Source: WTFY01 sp965220875 (GTDB lineage Bacteria > Pseudomonadota > Gammaproteobacteria > UBA4575). Taken from it: 64,000 nucleotides of DNA. The translations under genes were made by a program, and so were the position numbers. The notes under the pieces were generated by a model. That model ran no database searches. It saw only the letters and a list, made by a program, of their open reading frames with translations, and was not told the origin of the DNA. Shown piece by piece: positions 11,155 through 19,183 of the stretch; the first letter of the stretch is position 1, and every line of letters starts with the position of its first letter. Location: contig OZ244849.1 of NCBI GenBank assembly GCA_965220875.1, positions 1,674,001-1,738,000 of the forward strand, written 5' to 3'.

Positions 11155-11641
11155 CAGACGGCATTGCCAATAATGGGTACACCACCTTCTTTCCGCATGC
11201 CAATCTACAGGCAAGGATTAAGCCACACCCTAGCATATGCTGCATGAATATACTGTGATTAGTCGGGTAAATTATACGACTATTCCATGAATTACTTATG
11301 GAAAATAGAATAATTGGTTATACTTGCCCCCTGATTCATCGAGTGGGACAGTGAATAATACGGATGGGATGAGGCAAGAGGTCGGGGTTCTGCGAGAGCG
11401 AATTTCCAGATAATGTACGGCTGCGCTGTGCATCAGTGCGGGCCTGATATGACTACCGTATCCTGCCTTCCAAATTGATCCAGGTTTGAGTGTAAAACTT
11501 TCAAACTGGTTTGGAGTAGGGGTTGTCCTGTGCAGCGATTCAGTGTGTCGGAGATCATTGATTTACTACGAGCGATCAAGGTCAAGATCAGGTAAAGCTG
11601 GCCTCTCCAGCTTCAGATACATCTGTCTGCACGGGGATAGG
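11155..11641. other. 487-base divergent intergenic region
   Basis: AT-rich spacer between the divergent lipoprotein and hydrolase genes; it should hold both promoters. A perfect 7-bp hairpin (AAGCTGG-CCTCT-CCAGCTT, 11595-11613) lies 28 bases before the hydrolase start. It has no U-run, so it is not a normal terminator. I see no gene here: the open frame from 11486 is the unused upstream extension of the hydrolase. Confidence 0.5.
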
Positions 11642-12913
11642 ATGCGCGTGATAGCAATGAGTTTGGGTGCGCTGCTCGTGGCTGGATACAGTGTGTGCGC
11701 GCCCTTGTGCTTTGCCGAGGTTACCTTGCAGAGCCAAACTCCCATGAATGCGCGCTTTCAGGCTTCGGGCGAGGGCTTGCCGTTTGATGCGGTTCAGTAT
11801 CGAAATTTCGAAGACTATATTGTGCAGACACGCGAGCGGCTCGAACGCCACAAGGTGTACCTGGACCCATCCCGCATGATGCCTGGTCTTGATGCATCGA
11901 CACCATTCGAACGCAGACCTGCCGGACATTGCGAGCCTGTGGCCGATGGGCGTCATGGGCGGGGAATACTGCTGCTGCACGGCCTCTCCGACACGCCGCT
12001 GGCGATGACCGACCTGGCCGATGCGTTCGCGCAGCGATGCTTTCTGGTTCGTGTGCTGCTACTGCCCGGGCACGGTACGCGCGCGGGCGACCTGCTCGAT
12101 GTACATCGTAACGATTGGCGGAATGCGACCCGGTTTGGACTGGCGACCCTCAAGCACGACGCCGATACAGTCTTTGTCGGCGGCTTCTCGCTAGGAGGTC
12201 TGCTTTCCGTGCATGCTGTACTGGAAGGCGCCGAACTCGAAGGCGCCTTTATCTTCTCTCCTGCCTTGGTGCTTGCGGATGCGTGGCTGATTCGCCAGGC
12301 GGTGTGGCTGCGCCATGTCCTCGCCTGGGTGGACCGCGATTCTCAGGACGACTACGCACGCTATGAGGCGATGCCGATGAACGCCATGGCCGAGACCTAC
12401 CTGCTGACCCGCGAATTGAAGCAGTTGCTGGAAGCCCAGGATGTGACTGTACCCGTGTTTATGGCACAAAGTGCCGATGATCCCGTGATTGACGTAGCCG
12501 TCAATCAAAAGTACTTTCGCAAGCACTTCACTCATCCGGGCAGCCGCCTGCTCGTGTATGGGCGCAATCTGCAGGGCATTGAAGAGCTTGATCCGCGTGT
12601 TCGCTATTTCAACAGTTTCCTGCCCGCGCAACGGATTGCCAGTTTCTCCCACCTGTCGCTGCACATCGCACCGACCCATTCGCACTACGGCGTGGCCGGG
12701 GATTATCGAAGCTGTGGCCAGGGCTCGGGAGAACGCAGTCCCGATGCGGTTTCACGCTGCCTGCAGGCCTCACGCCCCTGGTATGGTGAGGTATACCGCG
12801 ACACCCCTGCCACGGTCCCAGATCCGGAGGCGATGGCACGCCTGACCTTCAACCCACGTTTCGACGAGATGTTCGACCAAGCGGATGATTTCATTGCAGA
12901 CAATTCGTTGTGA
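11642..12913 (+). CDS. Exported alpha/beta hydrolase
   Basis: Predicted secreted or periplasmic alpha/beta-hydrolase of 423 residues. The ATG at 11642 follows GGGATAGG and gives a clean signal peptide (MRVIAMSLGALLVAGYSVCA...CFA). The frame stays open back to 11486, but that lead is not signal-like. The hydrolase fold shows the oxyanion-side motif RGILLLHGLSDTPLAM, the nucleophile elbow GGFSLGG, an Asp in AQSADDPVID and a C-terminal His in THSHYG. It resembles carboxylesterase/monoglyceride-lipase-type hydrolases (serine aminopeptidase S33-like), but the substrate is unknown. It stands alone, followed by relic sequence. Confidence 0.75.
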   Translation: MRVIAMSLGALLVAGYSVCAPLCFAEVTLQSQTPMNARFQASGEGLPFDAVQYRNFEDYIVQTRERLERHKVYLDPSRMMPGLDASTPFERRPAGHCEPVADGRHGRGILLLHGLSDTPLAMTDLADAFAQRCFLVRVLLLPGHGTRAGDLLDVHRNDWRNATRFGLATLKHDADTVFVGGFSLGGLLSVHAVLEGAELEGAFIFSPALVLADAWLIRQAVWLRHVLAWVDRDSQDDYARYEAMPMNAMAETYLLTRELKQLLEAQDVTVPVFMAQSADDPVIDVAVNQKYFRKHFTHPGSRLLVYGRNLQGIEELDPRVRYFNSFLPAQRIASFSHLSLHIAPTHSHYGVAGDYRSCGQGSGERSPDAVSRCLQASRPWYGEVYRDTPATVPDPEAMARLTFNPRFDEMFDQADDFIADNSL

Positions 12914-12930
12914 AGATGGCATGGGGGGCA

Positions 12931-13005
12931 GGGGATAGCCGACATCAGGGTTTCAATTTCCTTAAGTGCCGCATGGTAGTCGGCATCTGTTTTAACGGGT
13001 CTGAT
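12931..13005 (-). pseudogene. higA-type antitoxin N-terminal fragment (relic)
   Basis: The minus strand encodes IRPVKTDADYHAALKEIE followed by TLMSAIP, which matches the N-terminus of the HigA-like antitoxin relic at 18898-19080 (IKTDADYHLALKEIEALMSSIP). There is no start, and the match ends abruptly at 12931, shortly after the hydrolase stop. The DNA similarity to 18998-19080 is also plain to the eye. It is a broken fragment and not a functional gene. Confidence 0.75.
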
Positions 13006-13116
13006 GCCCGTACTTTCACCTCATCCAGTATCGAAATACTTCTAAAACGTGACCTACCTGCTGATCAATCCTGTGACAGGTATGTCAGCTCCTGGATAAG
13101 TGGTTATCACCTGATA

Positions 13117-13284
13117 TTAGAGATGACTTACTCTGTGTATTATCGAATCCAGACGTTCTTCTATGTATTCAAAAGACAGTTGCTCATAAACGTCATCCTC
13201 ATTGCACTCAATTAACCCCAGAACCGCTTCCTTAAGCTCTTGCGCTTCCCCAACAGGATCTTCCGTCTTGGACAGCTCGTTGTG
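13117..13284 (-). pseudogene. Small unidentified coding relic
   Basis: An open stretch without a start codon encodes about 55 residues with protein-like composition (for example AQELKEAVLGLIECNEDD and SFEYIEERLDSIIHRV) and ends in TAA. Just upstream on that strand is the inverted-repeat element at 13283-13334, as if the gene's 5' part had been cut off there. I do not recognise the family. It may belong to the same toxin-antitoxin relic as the higA fragment next to it, but that is only context. Confidence 0.4.
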
Positions 13285-13334
13285 TCAAGCCCACTGGGTA
13301 TGTACCGGGTTCTGTGAGAGAGCTGGGCTTGACA
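13283..13334. repeat. 52-bp element with 10-bp inverted ends
   Basis: The element begins TGTCAAGCCC and ends GGGCTTGACA, perfect inverted ends around a 32-base core. Its first 44 bases (13283-13326) recur in inverted orientation at 14283-14326 with 41 of 44 identities by my count. The two copies flank the RRM gene and the conserved small ORF. Both copies can be read as VKPxxYVPGSVREL, so the similarity may be a coding relic and not a mobile element. Confidence 0.7.
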
Positions 13335-13499
13335 GGTTCTTTATAAATGAAACGCAATTCCTTCTCCAATTAAACATAGCTATCCTTGATTAATAGTGTA
13401 TGATGCCTCCAGATTAGAAATTCCTATCCCGACTTTCACTCCAAGAGTTTCATTTCTCCGCCAGTCTTTTTCGGTAATCGCTTCTAATTTCTGATTTCA

Positions 13500-13514
13500 T
13501 TGACACCATGTCAA
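13500..13514. promoter_or_regulatory. Palindrome upstream of the RRM gene
   Basis: TTGACACCATGTCAA is a perfect 6-bp inverted repeat with a three-base centre, about 80 bases before the RRM start. It could be an operator or part of a promoter (TTGACA is also a -35 sequence). No regulator can be named. Confidence 0.35.
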
Positions 13515-13567
13515 CGAAACAGCAAAACCTGTGCTAATTGATTGAATACCGGAAATTCGCACACAAG

Positions 13568-13582
13568 TCTCGATAATCGAGA
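13568..13582 (+). promoter_or_regulatory. Hairpin abutting the RRM ribosome site
   Basis: TCTCGATAATCGAGA is a 7-bp inverted repeat around one base and lies right before AAAGGA, the ribosome-binding site of the RRM gene. In RNA it could form a stem of about five pairs beside the ribosome site. RRM proteins of this type are often cold-induced, so a structure-based control is possible but not shown. Confidence 0.35.
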
Positions 13583-13595
13583 AAGGACTTAAACA

Positions 13596-13868
13596 ATGAA
13601 ATTATATGTAGGTAATCTACCGTACTCAGTCAACCAGCAAACTCTGCAGGATACTTTTTGCAAGTGCGGCACGGTTGAATCCATAAATGTGATCTCAGAT
13701 CGCGATACAGGCCAGAGCAAGGGGTTTGCTTTTGTCGAGATGTCGAGCAATGCAGAGGCTGAGAAAGTGATCCAGGAATTTAATGGTTACAGGCTGGATG
13801 GCCGCGAAATAAAAGTCAATAAAGCCAAGCCTCAAGAAAAAAGATCTGGTGGTGGGAAACGCTGGTAA
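13596..13868 (+). CDS. Small RRM-type RNA-binding protein
   Basis: A 90-residue protein made of one RNA recognition motif plus a short basic tail. RNP2 is LYVGNL (residues 3-8) and RNP1 is KGFAFVEM (about 42-49), with the conserved aromatic residues in place, so RNA binding is well supported. The tail (QEKRSGGGKRW) is short and Gly/Lys-rich, as in cyanobacterial and proteobacterial Rbp proteins, many of which respond to cold. Start ATG follows AAAGGACTTAAACA. Upstream are a palindrome and a hairpin that may regulate it. Confidence 0.9.
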   Translation: MKLYVGNLPYSVNQQTLQDTFCKCGTVESINVISDRDTGQSKGFAFVEMSSNAEAEKVIQEFNGYRLDGREIKVNKAKPQEKRSGGGKRW

Positions 13869-13956
13869 GTATTTCCCATATCGTTGCAACGATCCAATGG
13901 CATCATTTGCTGGCCAGCTTCGAGCTGAAGGTTTGATTTACTGCGTGTGAGTCTGC

Positions 13957-14220
13957 ATGACCAATAAATACTCAGCAATACGACATCCATACAAGATCGT
14001 ATCGGTCCGACGATCAAAGCCTCCGTATGGTGCGGAAGGTTCCGACTGGTATCGCTATGAGATCACGCGAGACACCAGTACTATTCTTGGTTATCGACAA
14101 GGGGATCTCGAGACAGTAACGGCAGCAGTGAAAGAAAATGTCGTTCAATTGAATGAACGGCAATATGGTAACCGCGGTCGCGGTTTGGTCCTAACGCCGA
14201 AGAAGAAACCTGCAAATTGA
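13957..14220 (+). CDS. Conserved small hypothetical protein
   Basis: An 87-residue basic protein with no signal peptide or membrane segment. It starts MTNKYSAIRHPYKIVSVRRS and contains EGSDWYRYEITRDTSTILGY and an Arg/Lys-rich end. The composition and codon use look like a real gene, and I recall similar small proteins annotated as hypothetical in gammaproteobacteria. No function can be assigned. It follows the RRM gene on the same strand after 88 bases. Confidence 0.6.
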   Translation: MTNKYSAIRHPYKIVSVRRSKPPYGAEGSDWYRYEITRDTSTILGYRQGDLETVTAAVKENVVQLNERQYGNRGRGLVLTPKKKPAN

Positions 14221-14274
14221 AGATCCACTCCCAGCTTTGCCAGCTAAGTGACTGTGAATGCCCTAGGCCGAAAA

Positions 14275-14367
14275 CTATCGCTCCAGCTCTCTCACAGAAC
14301 CTGGTACATACTCAGGGGGCTTGACAACCTCTTGGATAAGCTCTTCTACCGCTTTCATAATAGACAT
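14275..14367 (-). CDS. Possible 30-residue ORF
   Basis: Reads MSIMKAVEELIQEVVKPPEY followed by VPGSVRELER. The ATG has a good ribosome site (GAGAGGT, 8 bases away) on the minus strand. The segment VKPPEYVPGSVREL is shared, in frame, with the inverted copy at 13283-13326. It may be the remaining start of a longer gene or a true small protein. Function unknown. Confidence 0.35.
   Translation of the reverse strand: MSIMKAVEELIQEVVKPPEYVPGSVRELER
14283..14326. repeat. Inverted partner of the 44-bp repeat
   Basis: Matches the reverse complement of 13283-13326 with three mismatches by my count. It lacks the outer TGTCAAGC end present in the first copy, so it is the shorter copy of the pair. Confidence 0.75.
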
Positions 14368-14459
14368 GCCGTAATACCTCTCTTCATATTTTTACGCGAT
14401 TATATAGCTGACAAATGCAGAGGCGTGAAACACATTAAATTTTGGGAAGCTTCGCCAGC

Positions 14460-14528
14460 ATGCCGCATCGTGAAGATTTTTTTTGAGATCGAAAACTTTT
14501 GTCTAACTGCAGAGTCATTGAGCACTCG
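14460..14528. repeat. 70-bp dispersed repeat, copy 1
   Basis: Starts ATGCCGCATCGTGAAG and runs through GAGATCGAAAAC and CTGCAGAGTC. It is about 85% like 19824-19893 by eye, including small gaps. No protein reading frame is clearly preserved between the copies. Confidence 0.7.
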
Positions 14529-14552
14529 GACTTGGATGGCGGCTCATAGAAG

Positions 14553-15656
14553 TTACTGTTCTACGATCGAGTAACTCGTACTGCGTCCTCCGGCAGGGTC
14601 TTTCTTGAGGGCGCCGCGCCCAATCAGATCCTTTATGTCACGGGACGCTGTGTCTTGTGAGCATTTCGCAATTTTGGCCCATTTTGAACTGGTCAGTTTG
14701 CCCTCGAAGCCATCGAGTAACTTGCTCATGACTTTTATTTGCCGGTTATTGAAGGGCTCTTTCGCGAACCGATCCCAGAACCTTGCCTTAGCCATGACTG
14801 CGTCAAGAGTTTCAGCACTTCTTTCGATTGCCCGATGCAGGCATCCAAGGAACCACTCCTGCCAGCGCGTAATATCCATGTCACCCTTCTGTGTCCATTC
14901 GAGAACATGGAAGTAGTCCTCACGCTCGGCCCTTATTTGTGAAGACATGCTGTAAAAGCGTTGCCGAGTCTTCTCTGACCGTGCAAGAGCCATATCCGCT
15001 ATTGCGCGGGCGATGCGGCCATTTCCATCTTCGAACGGGTGGACCGTTACAAACCACAAGTGCGCCAACGCGGCAACAAGTAGCGGGTGCTCGTCTCTTG
15101 GGCGGGCAAACCACGCCAGGAATCGCGCCATCTCATCTGCGACGCGCTCAGCCGGCGGAGCTTCGTAGTGGACTTCCTCGCGCCCTGTTGGCCTTGATAC
15201 AACTTGCATTGGTCCGTCACGGTCATCACGCCAGGCACCGGCAATTATTCTGACCATACCGCTGCGACCTGTGGGGAAGAGGGCGGCATGCCAGCCGTGC
15301 AGTCGTTCCTCAGTCAATGGCTCGTCAGATTTCTCGGTCGCATCAAGCATCATCTCAACGACGCCTTCAACGTCCCTGTCAACCGGCACGAGCCCGGCAA
15401 TGTCCATTCCAAGCCGACGAGCGATGGAGGATCTGACCTGGTTCAAATCGAGCTGTTCGCCTTCGATCTCGCTCGACTTGACGACGTCTTCTGTCAGGGT
15501 TCGCAGATGGGCTTCATTTCGCAGGTCAAAGCCCAAGGCCTCCATCCTGCCTTGTAAGCGACCTTGTTCATGGGATACTGTGGCAAGCAGCTTTGCAAGC
15601 TGCGCCACGTCCCATCTAAAATTCGGCCATCCATCCCTTTCCCATAGGTAAGGCAT
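14553..15656 (-). CDS. Fic-domain protein with C-terminal winged helix
   Basis: Fic enzymes usually transfer AMP from ATP to protein hydroxyls. The 367-residue product has an N-terminal DUF4172-like region, an inhibitory-helix motif SSEIEGE near residue 65 (fits S/TxxxEG/N of class II Fic, held inactive by its own N-terminus), the catalytic loop HPFEDGNGR near residue 202, and a C-terminal winged-helix region (KVMSKLLDGFEGKLTSSKWA...DTASRDIKDLIGRG). The intact His and Asn/Arg residues suggest an active enzyme. The target is unknown; proteins of this build often bind their own promoter. It stands alone, with repeated CTCCGC-type motifs just upstream. Confidence 0.88.
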   Translation of the reverse strand: MPYLWERDGWPNFRWDVAQLAKLLATVSHEQGRLQGRMEALGFDLRNEAHLRTLTEDVVKSSEIEGEQLDLNQVRSSIARRLGMDIAGLVPVDRDVEGVVEMMLDATEKSDEPLTEERLHGWHAALFPTGRSGMVRIIAGAWRDDRDGPMQVVSRPTGREEVHYEAPPAERVADEMARFLAWFARPRDEHPLLVAALAHLWFVTVHPFEDGNGRIARAIADMALARSEKTRQRFYSMSSQIRAEREDYFHVLEWTQKGDMDITRWQEWFLGCLHRAIERSAETLDAVMAKARFWDRFAKEPFNNRQIKVMSKLLDGFEGKLTSSKWAKIAKCSQDTASRDIKDLIGRGALKKDPAGGRSTSYSIVEQ

Positions 15657-15660
15657 TCAT

Positions 15661-15760
15661 AATCTCCGTAATTTATGAGGAGATTATGAGGGATATCCTC
15701 CGCAAAGACAAGTAAAATCCGCAGATATTGCAGGAAATAGGTGGTCTAATCTCCGCAAAA
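15661..15760. promoter_or_regulatory. Repeated CTCCG motifs upstream of the Fic gene
   Basis: An inverted repeat AATCTCC...GGAGATT (15661-15685) lies just before the Fic start. CTCCG occurs three times in the same direction (15664, 15698, 15751), twice as CTCCGCAAA, and a weaker ATCCGCAGA sits near 15718. The arrangement suggests an operator array, perhaps for the Fic protein's own winged helix. This is inference from pattern only. Confidence 0.4.
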
Positions 15761-15826
15761 CTGGCTGACACTAGCGTGCTACACTAGACGACCTTGTTTA
15801 GGCTCATTCTCGCCTAGCCCTCGCAA

Positions 15827-17452
15827 TCAGCCATCTGCACCGACTCTCAGCAACGCCCGCGCAATCTCCCGGGCTTCGTCCATAGTTTTAACGCTCCGTC
15901 CTTCGGGCACACGCCGTAGGATATTGAATGTGTGAAGCATCTCCAGCACTGACCCTGACAGGCCCACCACGATCAGCTCGGTATCAGCCTTGACGGCTGC
16001 ATCCATGAGCTGCGCGACCACGACAGCCGCGCTGTCGTCGACATGCGAGGTGTCAGAGAAGTCGAAGATCACCACGTCATGCTTCTGAATGTCGATGCTG
16101 AATGCACCGACCAGGCGATGGGACGAGGCAACGGTGAATATCCCTTTCAAAGCGATCAGCCCGGTTCGCGCCGCGTACGGATCGCCCACGTCGTCCGCAA
16201 GGCCAAAGAAATTCCGGTCCAAGAGAGGGACCGAGACAACACTGTCGAGTTCGAGGTTCTCAAGCTGGCGCGCGTGGGTCAGTCCTGCAGCGATCAATCC
16301 CAGCGCCACAGCGGTAACCAGGTCGACAAACACCGTGATACCCAGCGTCACCAGCATGACGAGCGCGTGCTCCAGACGCATCCGGTGAATGCGGGCGAGC
16401 ATCTGCCAGTCGATGATGTCCAGGCCAATCTTGATCAGTACGCCCGCAAGCACCGCGCGCGGGATCGGCTCAATATAGTCACCCAGGCCAAACACTAGCA
16501 CCAGCATCAGAACCGCGTAGGTCGCGCCGGACACGCGAGTGGTGCCGCCGGCATGAATGTTGGTCAGCGTGCCGAGAGTGTTTCCCGCGCCCGGCATTCC
16601 ACCGAACATGCCTGCCATCATGTTGCCGATTCCTTGACCCACCAGTTCTCGGTTCGGTTCGTGGCGCGTGCCGGTAACCGTATCTGCGATCAGCGAGGTC
16701 AACAGGCTGTCCACCGATCCTAAAAGAGCCAGGATCAGGGCTGGCTCCAGGGCACGCAACAGAAATCCTGCTGACGGCAGCTCTAGGGCGAATGCTGGCA
16801 TGCCGACTGGAACCGGCCCGAGGACCGGCGCATCGTGCAGCCACAGCACGCCCAGCAGCGTTCCGACGATGAGCGCGGCGACTGGCCCTGGCAGGTACGT
16901 CGACAACCGGCGTGGCCAAAGCGCGGCAATGACGAGCGAGAGTGTGCCGATCGTGACTGCGCTGAAGTTCGCGTTGCCTAATGCCGACGGCAGCCTGTTT
17001 ACGGACTCTATTGGCCCGCCGACCGCAGGTGCACCCAGTAACGGCGCCAGCTGGATCACGATGATGATAATACCGATCCCGGACATGAATCCGGAGATCA
17101 CCATGCGCGGCGTGTACGCCACAAAGCGGCCGATTCGCGTCAGCCCAAGCAGGGCTTGCAGTAACCCGCCCAGCACGACGATCACCAATGCTTCGGAAAG
17201 CGTCGAGGCATGACTCGCAACGATTACCGCCGTGACAACTGCCATCGGGCCGGTCGGTCCAGAAATCTGCGTCCGCGTGCCGCCAAACACAGCGGCAAAA
17301 AATCCGACCGCGATCGAACCGTAGATTCCGGCAGCCGCTCCCAGCCCTGACGCCATGCCAAAAGCGAGTGCTGCCGGAAATACCACGACCGTGGCGGTGA
17401 TGCCCCCGAAAAGATCCCCCCTGAATGTCCGAAGATCGTAAGTCAATCGCAT
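15827..17452 (-). CDS. SulP-family anion transporter with STAS domain
   Basis: Inner-membrane transporter of about 541 residues. The membrane part has about a dozen hydrophobic segments starting at GDLFGGITATVVVFPAALAF and includes the conserved TGPxGPM-like stretch (QISGPTGPMAVVTA). A cytoplasmic STAS domain fills the last 100 or so residues (DVVIFDFSDTSHVDDSAAVV, with the conserved Ser/Asp region). SulP members carry sulfate, bicarbonate or other anions; the substrate is not readable here. I chose ATG 17452 because it follows GAGGAAACGGCGTG and gives the family-like start MRLTYDLRTFRGDL; the frame is open further upstream. It stands alone on this strand. Confidence 0.88.
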   Translation of the reverse strand: MRLTYDLRTFRGDLFGGITATVVVFPAALAFGMASGLGAAAGIYGSIAVGFFAAVFGGTRTQISGPTGPMAVVTAVIVASHASTLSEALVIVVLGGLLQALLGLTRIGRFVAYTPRMVISGFMSGIGIIIIVIQLAPLLGAPAVGGPIESVNRLPSALGNANFSAVTIGTLSLVIAALWPRRLSTYLPGPVAALIVGTLLGVLWLHDAPVLGPVPVGMPAFALELPSAGFLLRALEPALILALLGSVDSLLTSLIADTVTGTRHEPNRELVGQGIGNMMAGMFGGMPGAGNTLGTLTNIHAGGTTRVSGATYAVLMLVLVFGLGDYIEPIPRAVLAGVLIKIGLDIIDWQMLARIHRMRLEHALVMLVTLGITVFVDLVTAVALGLIAAGLTHARQLENLELDSVVSVPLLDRNFFGLADDVGDPYAARTGLIALKGIFTVASSHRLVGAFSIDIQKHDVVIFDFSDTSHVDDSAAVVVAQLMDAAVKADTELIVVGLSGSVLEMLHTFNILRRVPEGRSVKTMDEAREIARALLRVGADG

Positions 17453-18006
17453 CACGCCGTTTCCTCGCATGCCGCCTGCCCCAACTGGGCGAAAAGCGTG
17501 CAAGGTGCAGAATATTTCCTGTAAATGTTCGTGTGCGTGCTGCGCTCTACAAGGGGCCACGCTTCGACCGTTTCAACCATATAATATTTTACACCATAGT
17601 TCCGTACGCTACGGGGTGGCAGAATCGTACCAGTACTGTATACAATTGATTTAGTAGAATTTTCTTGGTTGGGAAGATAGTAAAGTATTACTTTCTGTAT
17701 TACTACAAACAGGAAACATAGTGACTAGTTAACTCTCCTTCAAACCGGCTTCTTGGCAGATTGAATAATCAGAAAGCAAAGCTTCTGTCCTGCAGTTTTA
17801 TTGGTAATTCACTGGCAAGCTGGCATCCGCCGTAGGGCAACTAGATCATATTTTCTTTTGGGAAATGCTTGTTTTTGCCCCTAATCTTTGCTCCTGAGCA
17901 TAATGTAAAACGCTCATAACGGGGAATATCGGAGGACAGGCAAATGGTGTGCTGCAAAACGGGCACTGGCTTTCGCTTGTTTCATCAGCCATTTTCACAG
18001 ACCTCT
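17453..18006. other. 554-base stretch without a recognised gene
   Basis: AT-rich sequence upstream of the SulP gene. I see no convincing ORF, RNA or repeat. It ends where the small zinc-ribbon gene stops on the minus strand. Confidence 0.5.
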
Positions 18007-18357
18007 CTAGTGTTTGGTCTGCATTTCTTTCAGCAGAGTGTTGAATGCAGCATTTATTGCAGCTGCATCGCCCCGGGTCTCGGGCGACAGGCCAGCGTGG
18101 AATTTCTCCAGAAATTCACGGTACAGCCGAAGGACCTCGTGTTCCTCCATGTCCACTTCCTCTCTGGGGGTGGGCACACGCATGTTCATCTCCTCGTCGA
18201 AAACGAGCAATCCCATGCACGTGAGACAGATACTCCAGTCTCCAGGGGCCGGTGGATACTTGCCGTTTTTGTCCTTTGGACTGCAAGATGCAATCGTGAA
18301 ACGGGCACCGCAGCGCGGGCAGGATGCCGTATTCATCATGGAATCATTCGTTACCAT
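18007..18357 (-). CDS. Small hypothetical protein with zinc-ribbon motif
   Basis: A 116-residue protein with CPRCGARF near residue 13 and CLTCMG near residue 44, a four-cysteine arrangement that suggests zinc binding, followed by an acidic helical part (EEVDMEEHEVLRLYREFLEK). The ATG at 18357 has an AAGGGACAG ribosome site. A plus-strand open frame (17944-18537) overlaps it but is less protein-like. Function unknown. Confidence 0.6.
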   Translation of the reverse strand: MVTNDSMMNTASCPRCGARFTIASCSPKDKNGKYPPAPGDWSICLTCMGLLVFDEEMNMRVPTPREEVDMEEHEVLRLYREFLEKFHAGLSPETRGDAAAINAAFNTLLKEMQTKH

Positions 18358-18904
18358 GTTTCTGTCCCTTTTACAGACGGAAAATCTTTTGCATTAAGGT
18401 CTCCTACTGGTATATGGGAGGCCCGTGAGCAAATTCAAGCTCTTTCCATCTACGGTAGGAAAATCTCGGGAAAGAATGTCGCAGATCCCATGATTGCGCA
18501 CAGGCCAAAGGAATACTTCGAAAACGGTTGTTTCTAGTGTGTCACAGGCACAAAAAACTCTACGCCTGCACCAGAAAAGGTACTTAAAATTGATTTCGAG
18601 CCGTGTGGGGGTTTGATCCGCCACCTTCGTCTCGCGTGATCGTCTTGTGTTGGTCACAATCAAGTAACAAACTGCGTTGAGACTAGATACCGATATCGTG
18701 GCTTGATTCAGTTCAAATGCTCCGAAAGGGCGTAGATATCAGACCGAGATTAACCATGTTCTTCGCGAGTATGTTCAGCGTACCAGAAACTGTGATAGCG
18801 AAGTGTGGCAGTTTTGCATGGAGTCAAGAAGTTGCAGGTGAGGGCTTCTCACTAGTTAGCTCAGGCTGAACAGAAGAGCTCTGCCTTGGACAAGCTATCA
18901 AGTA
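18358..18904. other. 547-base stretch before the island, relic only
   Basis: Contains one antitoxin-like relic (18707-18841, listed separately). Apart from that I see nothing. It ends at the putative att site. Confidence 0.45.
18707..18841 (+). pseudogene. BrnA-type antitoxin C-terminal relic
   Basis: The plus strand encodes KGRRYQTEINHVLREYVQRT, which fits the C-terminal KGxGYQTxINxVLRxY motif of BrnA/CopG-like antitoxins. No start codon is in frame before a TGA at 18704, and the tail drifts into low-quality sequence. It is a decayed fragment lying just outside the putative island boundary. Confidence 0.5.
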
Positions 18905-19080
18905 TGGTGGGGCGGCGGGAATTGAATTGGATATTCTTTGCTTTCATAGGCTTCAACCAGTGTGACCAGCACATCGAGCCTCGCTCCTTCGAGTGAATCA
19001 GGGATAGACGACATCAGGGCTTCAATTTCCTTAAGTGCCAGATGGTAATCGGCATCTGTTTTAATAGATTTAATTTTCAT
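18898..19080 (-). pseudogene. Truncated HigA-like antitoxin gene
   Basis: HigA-type antitoxins bind and repress their own operon and neutralise HigB. The 60-residue frame starts MKIKSIKTDADYHLALKEIE and continues to LVEAYESKEYPIQ, typical of the N-terminus, then ends FPPPHHT. The helix-turn-helix half that should follow YPI is missing. The last residues FPPPHH are encoded by the att-like copy of the ssrA end, so the gene stops exactly at the island boundary. I place the start at 19080; the frame is open to 19137. No HigB gene is next to it. Confidence 0.7.
18905..18926. other. Degenerate attachment site (copy of the ssrA 3' end)
   Basis: TGGTGG followed by GGCGGCGGGAATTGAA matches the start of the ssrA 3' end at 35365 in the same direction, with one missing base and one mismatch over 23 positions. 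The ssrA 3' end is a common target of tyrosine recombinases, and an integrase start is found next to the other copy. I read the pair as the two ends of a 16.4-kb island. This site also cuts the higA-like gene. Confidence 0.65.
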
Positions 19081-19183
19081 TGGCTGTAAATCATCAACTG
19101 GAAAGAGGAGAGCTGGCACATCTCCCTGATTTCCCATGTGTAGCTTTTAAAGGGACGCTTTACCTTGTCGTTGTTCGATTTGT

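Larger units (their letters stand above)
14221..14552. other. Relic-bearing intergenic region
   Basis: No confident gene. It contains a possible 30-residue ORF, the inverted partner of the 44-bp repeat and one copy of the 70-bp dispersed repeat, each listed separately. The plus-strand open frame 14248-14574 runs across both repeats and looks accidental. Confidence 0.5.

Noticed and set aside
13283..14326. CRISPR-like repeat pair
   Set aside because: Only two copies, inverted relative to each other and about 1 kb apart, with genes between; not an array.
17944..18537. 197-codon plus-strand frame
   Set aside because: Overlaps the minus-strand zinc-ribbon gene, has odd His/Cys-rich content and no motif; the minus gene has a good ribosome site.
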